The notes: generated by a model not told the origin, from the letters alone. A stretch of DNA of 64,000 nucleotides from Klenkia taihuensis (GCF_900112525.1 NZ_FOMD01000001.1:1512712-1576711), one strand, 5' to 3'; counted from the stretch's first letter, positions 11,999 through 20,480 are shown. A program made the numbers and translations.

Positions 11999-12462
11999 TT
12001 CGTGGTGAGGTGACCGTCGAGGTGCGCACCGACGACCCCGACCGCCGGTTCCGCCCCGGCGCCGTGCTGGCCACCGAGCCCGCCGACCGCGGCCCGCTGA
12101 CCGTCGAGTCGGTGAAGTGGCACTCGGGCACCCTGCTGCTGCGCATCGAGGGCGTCGCCGACCGCCAGGCCGCCGACGAGCTGCGGAACACGGTCCTCGT
12201 GGTCGAGGTCGCCGACCTCCCCGAGCTCGAGGACGACTCCTTCTACGACCACCAGCTCGTCGGGCTGGAGGTGCGGCTCACCGACGGGACCGTCGTCGGC
12301 ACCGTCTCGGCCGTCCGGCACGACGCCGCCGAGCTGCTGGTCGTGCGGCGACCGGGCACCCACGACCTGCTGGTGCCGTTCGTGCGCGCCATCGTCCCGA
12401 CCGTGGACGTCGCCGCCGGGCACCTGGTCATCACCCCGCCCGAGGGGCTGCTGGAGCTGTGA
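11965..12462 (+). CDS. rimM: Ribosome maturation factor RimM
   Basis: This 165-residue 16S-processing factor binds S19 and assists 30S head maturation. The N-terminal RimM motif VVVGRIGRPHGVRGEV and the PRC-barrel part (DSFYDHQLVGLEV, LLVPFVRAIVPTVDV) are clear. GTG 11965 is the first start codon possible in the frame (GTG 11968 is next). There is no Shine-Dalgarno, and the start is buried in a hairpin. The stop overlaps the trmD start by GTGA. Confidence 0.95.
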   Translation: MVVGRIGRPHGVRGEVTVEVRTDDPDRRFRPGAVLATEPADRGPLTVESVKWHSGTLLLRIEGVADRQAADELRNTVLVVEVADLPELEDDSFYDHQLVGLEVRLTDGTVVGTVSAVRHDAAELLVVRRPGTHDLLVPFVRAIVPTVDVAAGHLVITPPEGLLEL

Positions 12463-13184
12463 GGATCGACGTCCTGACGATCTTCCCGGAGTACCTGGCC
12501 CCGCTGGGCCAGGCGCTGCTGGGCAAGGCGGCCGCCAGGGGGCTGGTCGAGGTGGGCGTGCACGACCTGCGCGCCTGGACCGACGACGTGCACCGCACGG
12601 TCGACGACAGCCCCTACGGCGGCGGGCCCGGCATGGTCATGCGCCCCGAGCCGTGGGGCCGGGCGCTGGCCGACGTGCGCCCGCCGGGCACCCGCCTCGT
12701 CGTCCCCACCCCGGCCGGGCGGCCCTTCACCCAGGCCGTGGCCGCGCAGTGGGCGACCGAGCCGGGCCTGGTCTTCGCCTGCGGGCGGTACGAGGGCATC
12801 GACCAGCGGGTCGCCGACGACGCCGCGGCGCACGGCCCGGTGTCGGAGGTGAGCATCGGCGACTACGTGCTGGCCGGCGGGGAGTCCGCCGTCCTGGTGA
12901 TGGTCGAGGCGGTCACCCGGCTCATCCCGGGCGTGGTCGGCAACGCCGAGTCCGTGGAGTTCGACTCGCACGCCGACGGCCTCCTCGAGGGGCCCTCCTA
13001 CACCCGGCCGGCGTCCTGGCGCGGCCACGACGTCCCGCCGGTGCTGCTGTCCGGCGACCACGCCGCGATCGCCCGCTGGCGGCGCGCGGAGTCCATCCGG
13101 CGCACCGCCGACCGCCGTCCCGACCTGCTGGCCGGTGTCGAGCTCACCGCCGCCGACCGCGCCGCCCTGGACGCCGACGCGTGA
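12459..13184 (+). CDS. trmD: tRNA (guanine37-N1)-methyltransferase TrmD
   Basis: This SPOUT-family enzyme of 241 residues methylates G37 of tRNAs reading CNN codons, preventing +1 frameshifts. Motifs: [23 protein letters not shown], and the trefoil-knot SAM site [13 protein letters not shown] and [13 protein letters not shown]. The start GTG 12459 overlaps the rimM stop by 4 bases. Confidence 0.97.
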   Translation: MRIDVLTIFPEYLAPLGQALLGKAAARGLVEVGVHDLRAWTDDVHRTVDDSPYGGGPGMVMRPEPWGRALADVRPPGTRLVVPTPAGRPFTQAVAAQWATEPGLVFACGRYEGIDQRVADDAAAHGPVSEVSIGDYVLAGGESAVLVMVEAVTRLIPGVVGNAESVEFDSHADGLLEGPSYTRPASWRGHDVPPVLLSGDHAAIARWRRAESIRRTADRRPDLLAGVELTAADRAALDADA

Positions 13185-13681
13185 CGGCGCCGTGGGTGCG
13201 GCCGACGGCCCGCGTCCTGGTGCTCGACCCCGCCGGCCGGGTGCTGCTGTTCGGCGGCCGGCTGACCGCCCCGGACGCCGTCCCCGGCGACGTGCAGTGG
13301 TGGTACACCCCCGGCGGCGGCGTCGAGGACGGCGAGTCGCTGCGGGCGGCCGCCGTCCGCGAGCTCGCCGAGGAGACCGGGCTGGTCGTCCACCCGGCCG
13401 CCCTGGAGGGACCGGTCTGGCTGCGGCGGCACGTCGGGGAGTTCGGCGGCCGGGTCGTCGACAGCCGGGAGACCTTCTTCGTGCTCCGCGACGTCGAGCA
13501 CGTCGTCGACACCGCCGGCCGCACCGAGCTGGAGGTGCTGGCCGACGAGCCGCACCGCTGGTGGAGCCTGGCCGAGGTGGCCGCGTCGGGGGAGCGGTTC
13601 GCCCCGCGCGGGCTCGCCGACCTGCTGCCCGGGCTGCTCGCCGGGCCGTGGACCGGCCCACCACAGGTCGTCGACGGCTGA
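13181..13681 (+). CDS. NUDIX hydrolase
   Basis: This 166-residue protein has the Nudix box [20 protein letters not shown], matching the GX5EX7REUXEEXGU consensus. It would hydrolyse a nucleoside diphosphate derivative; the substrate is unknown. GTG 13181 overlaps the trmD stop by 4 bases, so it is probably translated from the trmD mRNA. Its position between trmD and rplS is less common than the core genes around it. Confidence 0.9.
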   Translation: MTAPWVRPTARVLVLDPAGRVLLFGGRLTAPDAVPGDVQWWYTPGGGVEDGESLRAAAVRELAEETGLVVHPAALEGPVWLRRHVGEFGGRVVDSRETFFVLRDVEHVVDTAGRTELEVLADEPHRWWSLAEVAASGERFAPRGLADLLPGLLAGPWTGPPQVVDG

Positions 13682-13720
13682 GATCACAGGGCCGCCGCGT
13701 CCACCGGCCCGCCGGTGTGG

Positions 13721-13726
13721 CACGAT
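13721..13726 (+). promoter_or_regulatory. Candidate -10 element for rplS
   Basis: CACGAT sits in GTGTGGCACGATGGAG, about 120 bases upstream of rplS. It shares TGGCAnGATGG with the region before rpsP. The leader between it and rplS (13740-13845) holds no gene. Confidence 0.3.
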
Positions 13727-13845
13727 GGAGCACTGCTGCTGCCGCTCTGCATCGAGCGCGGTTCCCCGGGATCACCTGCCGAGGGCCGCTGCGCGCCCGG
13801 CGGGCAGCCCGAGAACAGACACCGCTAGGACTGAGGACTGCTGCG

Positions 13846-14211
13846 ATGAACACCCTGGACGCCCTCGACGCCGAGTCGCTGCGCGACGACATCCCCGACT
13901 TCCGCCCCGGGGACACCGTGAAGGTGCACGTGCGGGTCATCGAGGGCAACCGCTCGCGCATCCAGGTCTTCCAGGGCGTCATCCTGCGCCGCCAGGGCGG
14001 GGGCATCCGCGAGACCTTCACCGTCCGCAAGGTCAGCTTCGGCGTCGGCGTGGAGCGCACCTTCCCGGTGCACACCCCCGTCGTGGAGAAGATCGAGGTG
14101 CTGACCCGCGGTGACGTCCGCCGGGCCAAGCTGTACTACCTCCGCGACCTGCGCGGCAAGGCCGCCAAGATCAAGGAGAAGCGCGAGGTCCGCGAGGCCG
14201 TCGCCCGCTGA
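13846..14211 (+). CDS. rplS: 50S ribosomal protein L19
   Basis: This 121-residue protein contains [40 protein letters not shown] and a basic C-terminal helix, all standard for bL19, which contributes to bridge B8 at the subunit interface. ATG 13846 has GAGG about 10 bases upstream. A strong hairpin follows. Confidence 0.98.
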   Translation: MNTLDALDAESLRDDIPDFRPGDTVKVHVRVIEGNRSRIQVFQGVILRRQGGGIRETFTVRKVSFGVGVERTFPVHTPVVEKIEVLTRGDVRRAKLYYLRDLRGKAAKIKEKREVREAVAR

Positions 14212-14226
14212 CCCCGCACGTCCCGC

Positions 14227-14257
14227 ACGGCCCGGCTGCCCACGGCAGCCGGGCCGT
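14227..14257 (+). terminator. Hairpin terminator after rplS
   Basis: A perfect 13-bp GC stem (14227-14239 with 14245-14257) around a 5-base loop lies 15 bases past the rplS stop. There is no U-run, as in many actinobacterial terminators. Confidence 0.8.
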
Positions 14258-14292
14258 CGTGCGTCCTGGGCCGGTTGCGCGGCACCGGAACG

Positions 14293-14298
14293 TACGCT
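14293..14298 (+). promoter_or_regulatory. -10 element of a leaderless lepB promoter
   Basis: TACGCT ends 8 bases before the lepB ATG at 14307, which would place the transcription start at or next to the A of the ATG. No Shine-Dalgarno is present. No good -35 is visible. Confidence 0.5.
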
Positions 14299-14306
14299 GA
14301 CCGACG

Positions 14307-15209
14307 ATGAGCACCGACCGGACCCCCGACCCCGCCGACGACGAGGCCGGGGGCCACCGCGCCGGCCGGGGCGACGGCGAGGTCGGTGTCGGCCGGTTCT
14401 CCCGCCGCGCCCGCCGCCGGGACCGCGAGGAGCAGAAGAAGGGCTCGCTGCTCAAGGAGCTGCCGATCCTGCTGGTCGTCGCCTTCGTCCTCGCGCTGCT
14501 GGTGAAGACCTTCCTGGTGCAGGCGTTCTTCATCCCGTCGGGCTCGATGGAGCAGACGCTGCACGGCTGCACCGGCTGCACCGGTGACCGGGTGCTGGTG
14601 ACCAAGCCGCCGTACTGGTTCTCCGACCCGCAGCCCGGCGACGTCGTCGTCTTCCAGGGCCCCGACACCTGGACGCCCGAGGTGCAGGTGTCGGAGCCGG
14701 ACAACTGGTTCTCCTCCGCCGCGCTGTTCCTCGGCCGGGCCATCGGTGTCGCCCCGCCCAGCGAGGACGACTACGTCAAGCGGGTCATCGCCACCGGCGG
14801 GCAGACCGTGCAGTGCTGCGACGAGCAGGGCCGGGTCACCGTCGACGGGCAGCCGCTCGACGAGCCCTACATCTACGAGAACACCCCGCTGGAGACCCGC
14901 CCCTTCGGCCCGGTCACCGTGCCCGAGGGCCGGTTGTGGGTGATGGGTGACCACCGGTCGGCCTCGGCTGACTCCCGCTCCCACGTGGGCGACCAGTACG
15001 CCGGCACGATCGCGGTGGACGACGTCATCGGCAAGGCCTCGGTCATCGTGTGGCCCTTCAGCCGGTTCTCCCTCGTGGACAGCCCGGCCATCCAGCCGCA
15101 GCAGGCCGAGGGGATGGCGCTGCAGGGCGACGTCGCCCTCGTCGCGCCGGTGCTGCTCGGGCTCGGCGGCGCGGTCCCGGTCGCGGCCTGGCGGCGACGG
15201 CGCCGCTGA
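14307..15209 (+). CDS. lepB: Signal peptidase I
   Basis: This type I signal peptidase of 300 residues cleaves exported preproteins at the outer face of the membrane. It has a charged ~50-residue N-terminus, a membrane anchor (LPILLVVAFVLALLVKTFLV), the catalytic Ser in FIPSGSMEQTL, the catalytic Lys in DDYVKRVIATGG, and GDHRSASADSR (box E). A second hydrophobic segment ends the protein. Location after rplS is the conserved actinobacterial order. Confidence 0.96.
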   Translation: MSTDRTPDPADDEAGGHRAGRGDGEVGVGRFSRRARRRDREEQKKGSLLKELPILLVVAFVLALLVKTFLVQAFFIPSGSMEQTLHGCTGCTGDRVLVTKPPYWFSDPQPGDVVVFQGPDTWTPEVQVSEPDNWFSSAALFLGRAIGVAPPSEDDYVKRVIATGGQTVQCCDEQGRVTVDGQPLDEPYIYENTPLETRPFGPVTVPEGRLWVMGDHRSASADSRSHVGDQYAGTIAVDDVIGKASVIVWPFSRFSLVDSPAIQPQQAEGMALQGDVALVAPVLLGLGGAVPVAAWRRRRR

Positions 15210-15217
15210 ACCATTCG

Positions 15218-15241
15218 CCGGAATGGTCGAGGCCATTCCGG
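15218..15241 (+). terminator. Hairpin after lepB
   Basis: The 9-bp arms CCGGAATGG (15218-15226) and CCATTCCGG (15233-15241) flank a 6-base loop, 9 bases after the lepB stop. An A-rich stretch (15248-15257) follows, so the stretch 15242-15337 probably also holds the promoter of the next gene. Confidence 0.65.
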
Positions 15242-15337
15242 GTGGTGAGGAAAAAAATCACCAAGAAGTGTTCAAGCACCCGCTCGGGTGAGTCGATGAA
15301 CGGTCTGTCAGTCATCGCACTCGATCGGAGAAATGCA

Positions 15338-16072
15338 ATGTCCAGCACCACGGCCGGCTCGACCCGCGGCGTCACCCGCGTTCTGCTCCTCGCTGACGCC
15401 CCGGTCCTGCGCCGCGGCCTGGTCAGCATGGTCAACGAGACCGCCGGCATGCAGGCCGTCGGGGTCCCCGGCGAGGTCCGCCGGGCCCTGACCCTGGTCG
15501 AGTCCGCCCGCCCCGACGCCGTCGTCGTCGAGCTCGGCGCCGGCCGCGCGGCCACCCTGAACGTCTGCCGCGACCTGCGCCGCCGCTACCCCCGCGTCGC
15601 CATCGTCGCGCTCGCCACCTCCGAGGACCCCGCCGTGGTCAACGAGGCCCTCGCCGCCGGCATCCGCGGCTACCTGCTCATGAACACCTCGCCGACCCTG
15701 CTCGGCTGGTCGGTCCTGGCCGCCCGCGCCGGCCGCACCGTCGTCGACCCGCAGATCCGCCGCGTCGAGCCCAGCGAGGTCCCGGTCACCAAGGAGCTCA
15801 CCCCCTCGGTCCCGCTGACCCGCCGCGAGTCCGACGTCCTCGACGAGCTGATCCAGGGCCAGAGCAACCGCGCCATCGGCCGCAACCTGTTCATCTCCGA
15901 GGACACCGTCAAGAGCCACGTCAAGGCCATCCTGCGCAAGCTGGGTGCCCGCGACCGGGCCCACGCCGTCTCCCTGGTGCTCTCCGCCCGCAACGGCGGC
16001 AGCTGCACCTGCGGCCACGGCCACGCCGCCTCCGCCGCGGTCGCCGAGACCGACGAGGCAGCCACCGTCTGA
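15338..16072 (+). CDS. Orphan LuxR/NarL-type regulator with degenerate receiver
   Basis: This 244-residue protein has an N-terminal response-regulator fold (about 12-125) and a C-terminal LuxR HTH (PLTRRESDVLDELIQGQSNR, SEDTVKSHVKAILRKLGARD). The receiver lacks the phosphorylation chemistry: the usual DD pair is AD (LLLADAPVLRRGL), the phospho-Asp is Glu (VVVELGAG), and the conserved Lys is Met (YLLMNTSP). No kinase gene is adjacent. The tail SCTCGHGHA is Cys/His-rich and could bind metal. ATG 15338 has GGAG 8 bases upstream; ATG 15296 is an in-frame alternative. It is probably a phosphorylation-independent DNA-binding regulator. Confidence 0.88.
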   Translation: MSSTTAGSTRGVTRVLLLADAPVLRRGLVSMVNETAGMQAVGVPGEVRRALTLVESARPDAVVVELGAGRAATLNVCRDLRRRYPRVAIVALATSEDPAVVNEALAAGIRGYLLMNTSPTLLGWSVLAARAGRTVVDPQIRRVEPSEVPVTKELTPSVPLTRRESDVLDELIQGQSNRAIGRNLFISEDTVKSHVKAILRKLGARDRAHAVSLVLSARNGGSCTCGHGHAASAAVAETDEAATV

Positions 16073-16079
16073 CCGACCC

Positions 16080-16120
16080 GTGCGGTCGGGGCGTCCGCCT
16101 CCTCGGCGCCCCGGCCGCAC
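16080..16120 (+). terminator. Hairpin terminator after the LuxR-type regulator
   Basis: A 14-bp stem with one T:G wobble (16080-16093 with 16107-16120) and a 13-base loop begins 8 bases after the stop. Confidence 0.7.
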
Positions 16121-16179
16121 ACCCCACGGCCCCGAGCCGGTCCCCGTCGTCCGGGGGCCGGCTCGTGTCGTGCTCGTCG

Positions 16180-16185
16180 TAGGGT
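16180..16185 (+). promoter_or_regulatory. -10-like element just upstream of rnhB
   Basis: TAGGGT ends 9 bases before the rnhB ATG. Together with the lack of a clear Shine-Dalgarno, this fits a leaderless or near-leaderless transcript. Confidence 0.4.
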
Positions 16186-16194
16186 CGGGGGGCG

Positions 16195-16914
16195 ATGGCT
16201 GCCCCACCCCGTGCCCCCGACGCCCTCTGGTCCATGGAGGGCTCGCTGCGCCGACGCGGCTTCACCGCCGTGGCCGGGGCCGATGAGGCCGGCCGGGGCG
16301 CCTGCGCCGGTCCGCTGGTCGCGGCCGCGTGCATCCTCCCGGCCGGACGGCGGGGCCGGGTGCCGGGCCTGGCCGACTCCAAGCTGCTCACCGCCGCCGC
16401 CCGCGAGCGCGTCTACGCCGAGGTGGTCGCCCGCGCGGTGTCCTGGTCGGTGGTGGTGGTCGACGTCCCCGAGCTCGACGAGCGCGGCATGCACGTGACC
16501 AACATCGAGGCGCTGCGCCGCGCCGTCGGCGGCCTCGACGTGCCGCCGGACTACGTGCTCACCGACGGCTTCCCGGTCAGCGGCCTGGCCCAGCCCACGC
16601 TGGCGGTCTGGAAGGGCGACCGGGTGGCCGCCTGCGTGGCCGCGGCCTCGGTGCTGGCGAAGGTGACCCGGGACCGGATGATGGTCGACCTGCACCGCCG
16701 GTTCCCGCACTACGAGTTCGACGTGCACAAGGGCTACATCACCGACCTGCACACCGCCGCGCTGGACCGCTTCGGCCCCTGCCCGGAGCACCGGCACCGG
16801 TTCGTCAACGTCGCCCGGGCCCGGGACGCGCACGTCGCGCGTGGCGGCCGACCACCGATGGACGATGATGGTCGGGTGCACCAGTCCCCGACGCCCGTGG
16901 AGAGTCTGCGATGA
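16195..16914 (+). CDS. rnhB: Ribonuclease HII
   Basis: This 239-residue enzyme removes RNA from RNA-DNA hybrids and initiates ribonucleotide excision. The catalytic DE pair is in VAGADEAGRGACAGPLVAAA; further acidic positions are in LADSKLLT and VLTDGFPV; SVLAKVTRDRMMVDL is conserved. The ~40-residue C-terminal extension is Arg/Asp-rich. The stop overlaps the next gene's ATG by 4 bases. Confidence 0.95.
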   Translation: MAAPPRAPDALWSMEGSLRRRGFTAVAGADEAGRGACAGPLVAAACILPAGRRGRVPGLADSKLLTAAARERVYAEVVARAVSWSVVVVDVPELDERGMHVTNIEALRRAVGGLDVPPDYVLTDGFPVSGLAQPTLAVWKGDRVAACVAAASVLAKVTRDRMMVDLHRRFPHYEFDVHKGYITDLHTAALDRFGPCPEHRHRFVNVARARDAHVARGGRPPMDDDGRVHQSPTPVESLR

Positions 16915-17246
16915 GCACCGAGGACCTCGAGAAGTACGAGACCGAGATGGAGCTGCAGCTCTACCGGGAGTACAAGGACATCGTCCGCCAGTTCTCCTAC
17001 GTGGTGGAGACCGAGCGGCGCTTCTACCTGGCCAACTCCGTCGACCTGCAGGTCCGCGAGGCCGGCGGCGAGGTGTTCTTCGAGCTGAAGCTCTCCGACG
17101 CCTGGGTGTGGGACATGTACCGGCCCGCGCGGTTCGTGAAGAACGTGCGGGTGGTGACGTTCAAGGACGTCAACGTCGAGGAGCTGGACAAGCCCGACCT
17201 CGAGCTGCCCGACGACCCCGGCATCGCTCGGGGCCCGGGCAGCTGA
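16911..17246 (+). CDS. DUF2469-family protein
   Basis: This 111-residue acidic, aromatic-rich protein (MSTEDLEKYETEMELQLYRE, AWVWDMYRPARFVKNVRV) is typical of DUF2469, which is nearly universal in actinobacteria next to rnhB and has no established function. The ATG overlaps the rnhB stop (ATGA), so the two are co-translated. Confidence 0.92.
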   Translation: MSTEDLEKYETEMELQLYREYKDIVRQFSYVVETERRFYLANSVDLQVREAGGEVFFELKLSDAWVWDMYRPARFVKNVRVVTFKDVNVEELDKPDLELPDDPGIARGPGS

Positions 17247-17255
17247 GGCCCTAGC

Positions 17256-17285
17256 ACGACGGCGGGCGGCCGTGCCCGCCGTCGT
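17256..17285 (+). terminator. Hairpin terminator after DUF2469 gene
   Basis: A perfect 12-bp stem (17256-17267 with 17274-17285) around a 6-base loop begins 9 bases after the stop. Confidence 0.78.
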
Positions 17286-17309
17286 CCACACGCGGGGGTG
17301 CTGTCCACA
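17282..17309 (+). other. Two DnaA-box-like nonamers upstream of yraN
   Basis: TCGTCCACA (17282-17290) and CTGTCCACA (17301-17309) each differ by one base from the actinobacterial DnaA box TTGTCCACA, in the same orientation, 19 bases apart. They lie in the 113-base gap before yraN. The first overlaps the preceding terminator stem, so one may be coincidental. Confidence 0.35.
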
Positions 17310-17359
17310 GATCGGCCGCGGCGGCCCCGCACCCGCCCGCCCGGCCCGACGGTGGCGGC

Positions 17360-17716
17360 GTGCAGACCTCACGAGCCGCCCTCGGCGCCCGCGGTGAACA
17401 GCTGGCCGTCGACCACCTGGTGGCGGCCGGCCTGACCGTCCTCGACCGCAACTGGCGCTGCGCCCGCGGCGAGCTGGACGTCGTCGCCCGCGAGGGCGAC
17501 GCGCTGGTGTTCTGCGAGGTGAAGACCCGCTCGGGCACCCGCTACGGGTCCCCGGTGCAGGCGGTCACCCCGGTCAAGCAGGCCCGGATGAAGCAACTGG
17601 CCGGCCGGTGGCTGGACGAGCACGACGAGCGGGCCGCCCGGCTGCGCTTCGACGTCGTCGCGGTGCTGCTGGTCGCCGGCCGGGCCACGGTCGACCACCT
17701 GCGCGGGGCGTTCTGA
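17360..17716 (+). CDS. YraN/UPF0102-family nuclease-fold protein
   Basis: This 118-residue protein has the PD-(D/E)xK-like core GELDVVAREGDALVFCEVKT and RLRFDVVAVL, preceded by [20 protein letters not shown]. The family resembles Holliday-junction or restriction nucleases, with unproven activity. It stands directly before comM and dprA (1-base overlap with comM), suggesting a DNA-processing role. GTG 17360 is the start. Confidence 0.92.
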   Translation: MQTSRAALGARGEQLAVDHLVAAGLTVLDRNWRCARGELDVVAREGDALVFCEVKTRSGTRYGSPVQAVTPVKQARMKQLAGRWLDEHDERAARLRFDVVAVLLVAGRATVDHLRGAF

Positions 17717-19239
17717 TGGCGCAGGCGCGCACCTGGTCCGTCGGCCTCGTCGGGGTCACCGGCGCGCTGGTCGAGGTGGCCGTGGACGACGCCCCCGGCG
17801 CACCCGGGCTCTCGCTCGTGGGGCTGCCCGACGCGGTGGTCCGGCAGTCCGTCGACCGCGTCCGGGCGGCGGTCCGCCGCTGCGGGTGGTCCTTCCCCGA
17901 CGGGCGGGTGACCATCGCGCTGTCCCCGGCCGCGATGCCCAAGCAGGGTGCCGGCTTCGACCTGGCGCTGGCCGTCGCGGCGCTGGCCGCCACCGGCAAG
18001 CTCGTGCTGCACGACGTCGACCAGCCGGTGTTCCTCGGCGAGGTCGGCCTCGACGGGTCCCTGCGCGGGGTGCGCGGCGTGCTGCCCGGGGTGCTGGCCG
18101 CCCGCGACGCCGGCTTCGGCACCGTCGTGCTGCCGGCCGCCGTCGCCGACGAGGCGGCGCTGGTCGGCGGGGTGCAGGTGCTCGCCGCGGGCCACCTGCG
18201 CGAGGTGGTCGCGCACCTGCAGCGCCGCGGTCCCCGCCTGGCCCCGCACGAGCGGGCACCGGCACCGCCCCTGCCGCCCGGGCCCGACCTCGCCGACGTG
18301 GTGGGCCAGGTGACCGGCCGGCGCGCGGTCGAGGTCGCCGCCGCCGGCGGTCACCACCTGTTCCTGTCCGGCCCGCCCGGGGCGGGCAAGACCATGCTGG
18401 CCCAGCGGCTGCCCGGGATCCTGCCGATCCTGGACGACGAGCTGGCCACCGAGGTCACCGCGGTCGCGTCGGTCGCCGGCACGCTGCCCCCGGGCGCGGC
18501 GCTGATCACCCGGCCCCCGTTCGAGGCGCCGCACCACTCGGCGTCGGCTGTCTCGCTGGTGGGCGGCGGGTCGGGCCAGATCCGGCCCGGCGCGCTGTCC
18601 CGCGCCCACGGCGGCGTGCTGTTCCTCGACGAGGCGCCAGAGTTCCCGCGCACGGTGCTCGACTCCCTCCGCCAGCCGCTGGAACGGGGCACGGTCACCG
18701 TCCACCGCGCGCACGGGTCGGCGACCTTCCCCTGCCGCACCCAGCTGGTGCTGGCGGCCAACCCCTGCCCGTGCGCCTCGCCGGCCGGCGACGCCGCGTG
18801 CAGCTGCGGCTCGCTGGAGCGCCGGCGCTACCAGGCGCGGCTCTCGGGCCCGCTGCTGGACCGCATCGACCTGCGGGTGCAGCTGCCGCCGGTGACCCGC
18901 GCGGGCTGGCTGGACCGCGTCGCGGCCCCCGAGTCGACCGCCGTGGTCGCCGCCCGGGTGCGGGCCGCCCGCGGGGCCGCCGCCGAGCGGTTGGCCGGCA
19001 CCGGCCTGCGCACCACCGGCGAGGTCCCCGGCCGGCTGCTGCGCGAGCGGTGGCCGGTCCCGCGCCCGGCCCTCGCGCTGGCCGAGCGGGCCCTGGAGCG
19101 CGGGGCGCTGTCCCTGCGGGGCCTGGACCGGGTGGTGCGGGTGGCCTGGACGCTCGCCGACCTGGCCGGCCGCACGGTGCCCGGCCCGGACGAGGTCGGC
19201 GAGGCACTGGGCCTGCGGCTGCCGGCGGCCGCGGCGTGA
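17716..19239 (+). CDS. comM: ComM/YifB-family Mg-chelatase-like AAA+ ATPase
   Basis: This 507-residue protein has an N-terminal Lon-like domain (GLSLVGLPDAVVRQSVDRVR, LSPAAMPKQGAGFDL), Walker A GPPGAGKTMLAQRLP (about residue 220), Walker B GGVLFLDEAPEF, and a Cys cluster (ANPCPCASPAGDAACSCG). ComM acts as a hexameric branch-migration helicase during natural transformation in other bacteria. ATG 17716 shares one base with the yraN stop; its own stop overlaps dprA by 4 bases. Confidence 0.94.
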   Translation: MAQARTWSVGLVGVTGALVEVAVDDAPGAPGLSLVGLPDAVVRQSVDRVRAAVRRCGWSFPDGRVTIALSPAAMPKQGAGFDLALAVAALAATGKLVLHDVDQPVFLGEVGLDGSLRGVRGVLPGVLAARDAGFGTVVLPAAVADEAALVGGVQVLAAGHLREVVAHLQRRGPRLAPHERAPAPPLPPGPDLADVVGQVTGRRAVEVAAAGGHHLFLSGPPGAGKTMLAQRLPGILPILDDELATEVTAVASVAGTLPPGAALITRPPFEAPHHSASAVSLVGGGSGQIRPGALSRAHGGVLFLDEAPEFPRTVLDSLRQPLERGTVTVHRAHGSATFPCRTQLVLAANPCPCASPAGDAACSCGSLERRRYQARLSGPLLDRIDLRVQLPPVTRAGWLDRVAAPESTAVVAARVRAARGAAAERLAGTGLRTTGEVPGRLLRERWPVPRPALALAERALERGALSLRGLDRVVRVAWTLADLAGRTVPGPDEVGEALGLRLPAAAA

Positions 19240-20444
19240 GCGCGGTGGCCGAGGGCGCACTGGCGTCGGTGGTCGCCGGCGACCCGGCCGACCCCGGGGT
19301 GCGGCAGCGGGCCGGGGCGTGGCTCACCCGGGTGTTCGAGCCCGGCGACCCCGCGCTGGCGCGGTGGGTCGCCGCCACCGGTCAGGTGGCCGCGGTGCGG
19401 TCCCTGCTCGCCGGCACCGCCCCGTCCCGGTTCGCCGCCCAGGCCGCGGCCCGGGGCGAGGACCGCAGCCTCGCCGACCTGCTCACCGCCGCGCGGATCG
19501 GCGCCCGGCTCGTGGTGCCCGGCGACGACGAGTGGCCCGGCCGGGCGCTGCACGACCTCGTCGTGGCTTCCGACCGGCAGGGCGGCGGGGTCGAGCGCAC
19601 CGCCGCCCTCGTGCCGCCGCTGGGCCTGTGGGTGCGCGGCCGGCCGCGGCTGGACCAGTTGTCCGACCGGTCGGTGGCCGTGGTCGGGTCCCGGGCCAGC
19701 ACCGCCTACGGCAACCACGTCTCCGCCGAGCTGGCCGCCGACCTGTGGTCCCGGGGCTGGACGACGGTGTCGGGCGCGGCCACCGGCATCGACGGCGCAG
19801 CCCACCGGGGTGCGCTGGCCGCCGGGGGAGCGACGGTCGCGGTGCTGGCCTGCGGCGTCGACCGCGCCTATCCGCCACGCCACACCACCCTGCTGGAGCG
19901 GGTGCTCGAGGACGGCCTGGTGGTCAGCGAGTGGCCACCCGGGTCGGCGCCGCTGGGCCACCGGTTCCTGGTCCGCAACCGGCTGATCGCGGCGCTGTCC
20001 CGCGGCACGGTGGTCGTGGAGGCCGCCGCCCGGTCGGGGTCGCTGGCCACCGCCAACCGGGCACGGGAGCTCGGCCGGCCGGTGATGGGCGTGCCCGGCC
20101 CGGTCACCAGCGCCCTGAGCGTCGGGGTGCACCAGCTGCTGCGCGGCGTCCCGCCGGCGCGGCTGGTCAGCTCGGCGGGGGAGGTGCTGGAGGAGGTGGG
20201 CAGCATCGGCGCCGACCTGGCCGACGTCCCCGCGCGGCCCTCCTCGCCGCGGGACGAGCTCACCGACGTCGCCCGCCGGGTGCTGGACGCCTGCCCGGTG
20301 CGGATCGGCGTCCCGCCGGAGCGGCTGGCCGCCGTCGCCGGCTGCGCCGAGCTGGACGTGCTGCGGGTGCTGCCCGTGCTGGAGCTGCACGAGCTGGTGG
20401 AGCGGGTCCCCGGCGGCTGGCGGGTCACCCGGGACCGCCGGTGA
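19236..20444 (+). CDS. dprA: DNA-processing protein DprA
   Basis: This Rossmann-fold ssDNA-binding protein of 402 residues loads RecA on incoming DNA. Motifs: SVAVVGSRASTAYGNHV, GAATGIDGAAHRGALAAGG, GPLGH-like APLGHRFLVRNRLIAALS, and VVVEAAARSGSLATANRARE. A C-terminal winged-helix (DprA-WH/DUF977-like) region follows. GTG 19236 overlaps comM. The ~130-residue N-terminal part is SAM-like and poorly conserved. Confidence 0.95.
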   Translation: MSAVAEGALASVVAGDPADPGVRQRAGAWLTRVFEPGDPALARWVAATGQVAAVRSLLAGTAPSRFAAQAAARGEDRSLADLLTAARIGARLVVPGDDEWPGRALHDLVVASDRQGGGVERTAALVPPLGLWVRGRPRLDQLSDRSVAVVGSRASTAYGNHVSAELAADLWSRGWTTVSGAATGIDGAAHRGALAAGGATVAVLACGVDRAYPPRHTTLLERVLEDGLVVSEWPPGSAPLGHRFLVRNRLIAALSRGTVVVEAAARSGSLATANRARELGRPVMGVPGPVTSALSVGVHQLLRGVPPARLVSSAGEVLEEVGSIGADLADVPARPSSPRDELTDVARRVLDACPVRIGVPPERLAAVAGCAELDVLRVLPVLELHELVERVPGGWRVTRDRR

Positions 20445-20480
20445 CCGGTGGTGTCGACCGGCAGGGCGGAGACTGACGGG

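Noticed and set aside
20448..20480. Upstream GTG as the start of the FRG gene
   Set aside because: It has no Shine-Dalgarno and adds 11 residues without similarity; GTG 20481 has GGAG at a good distance.
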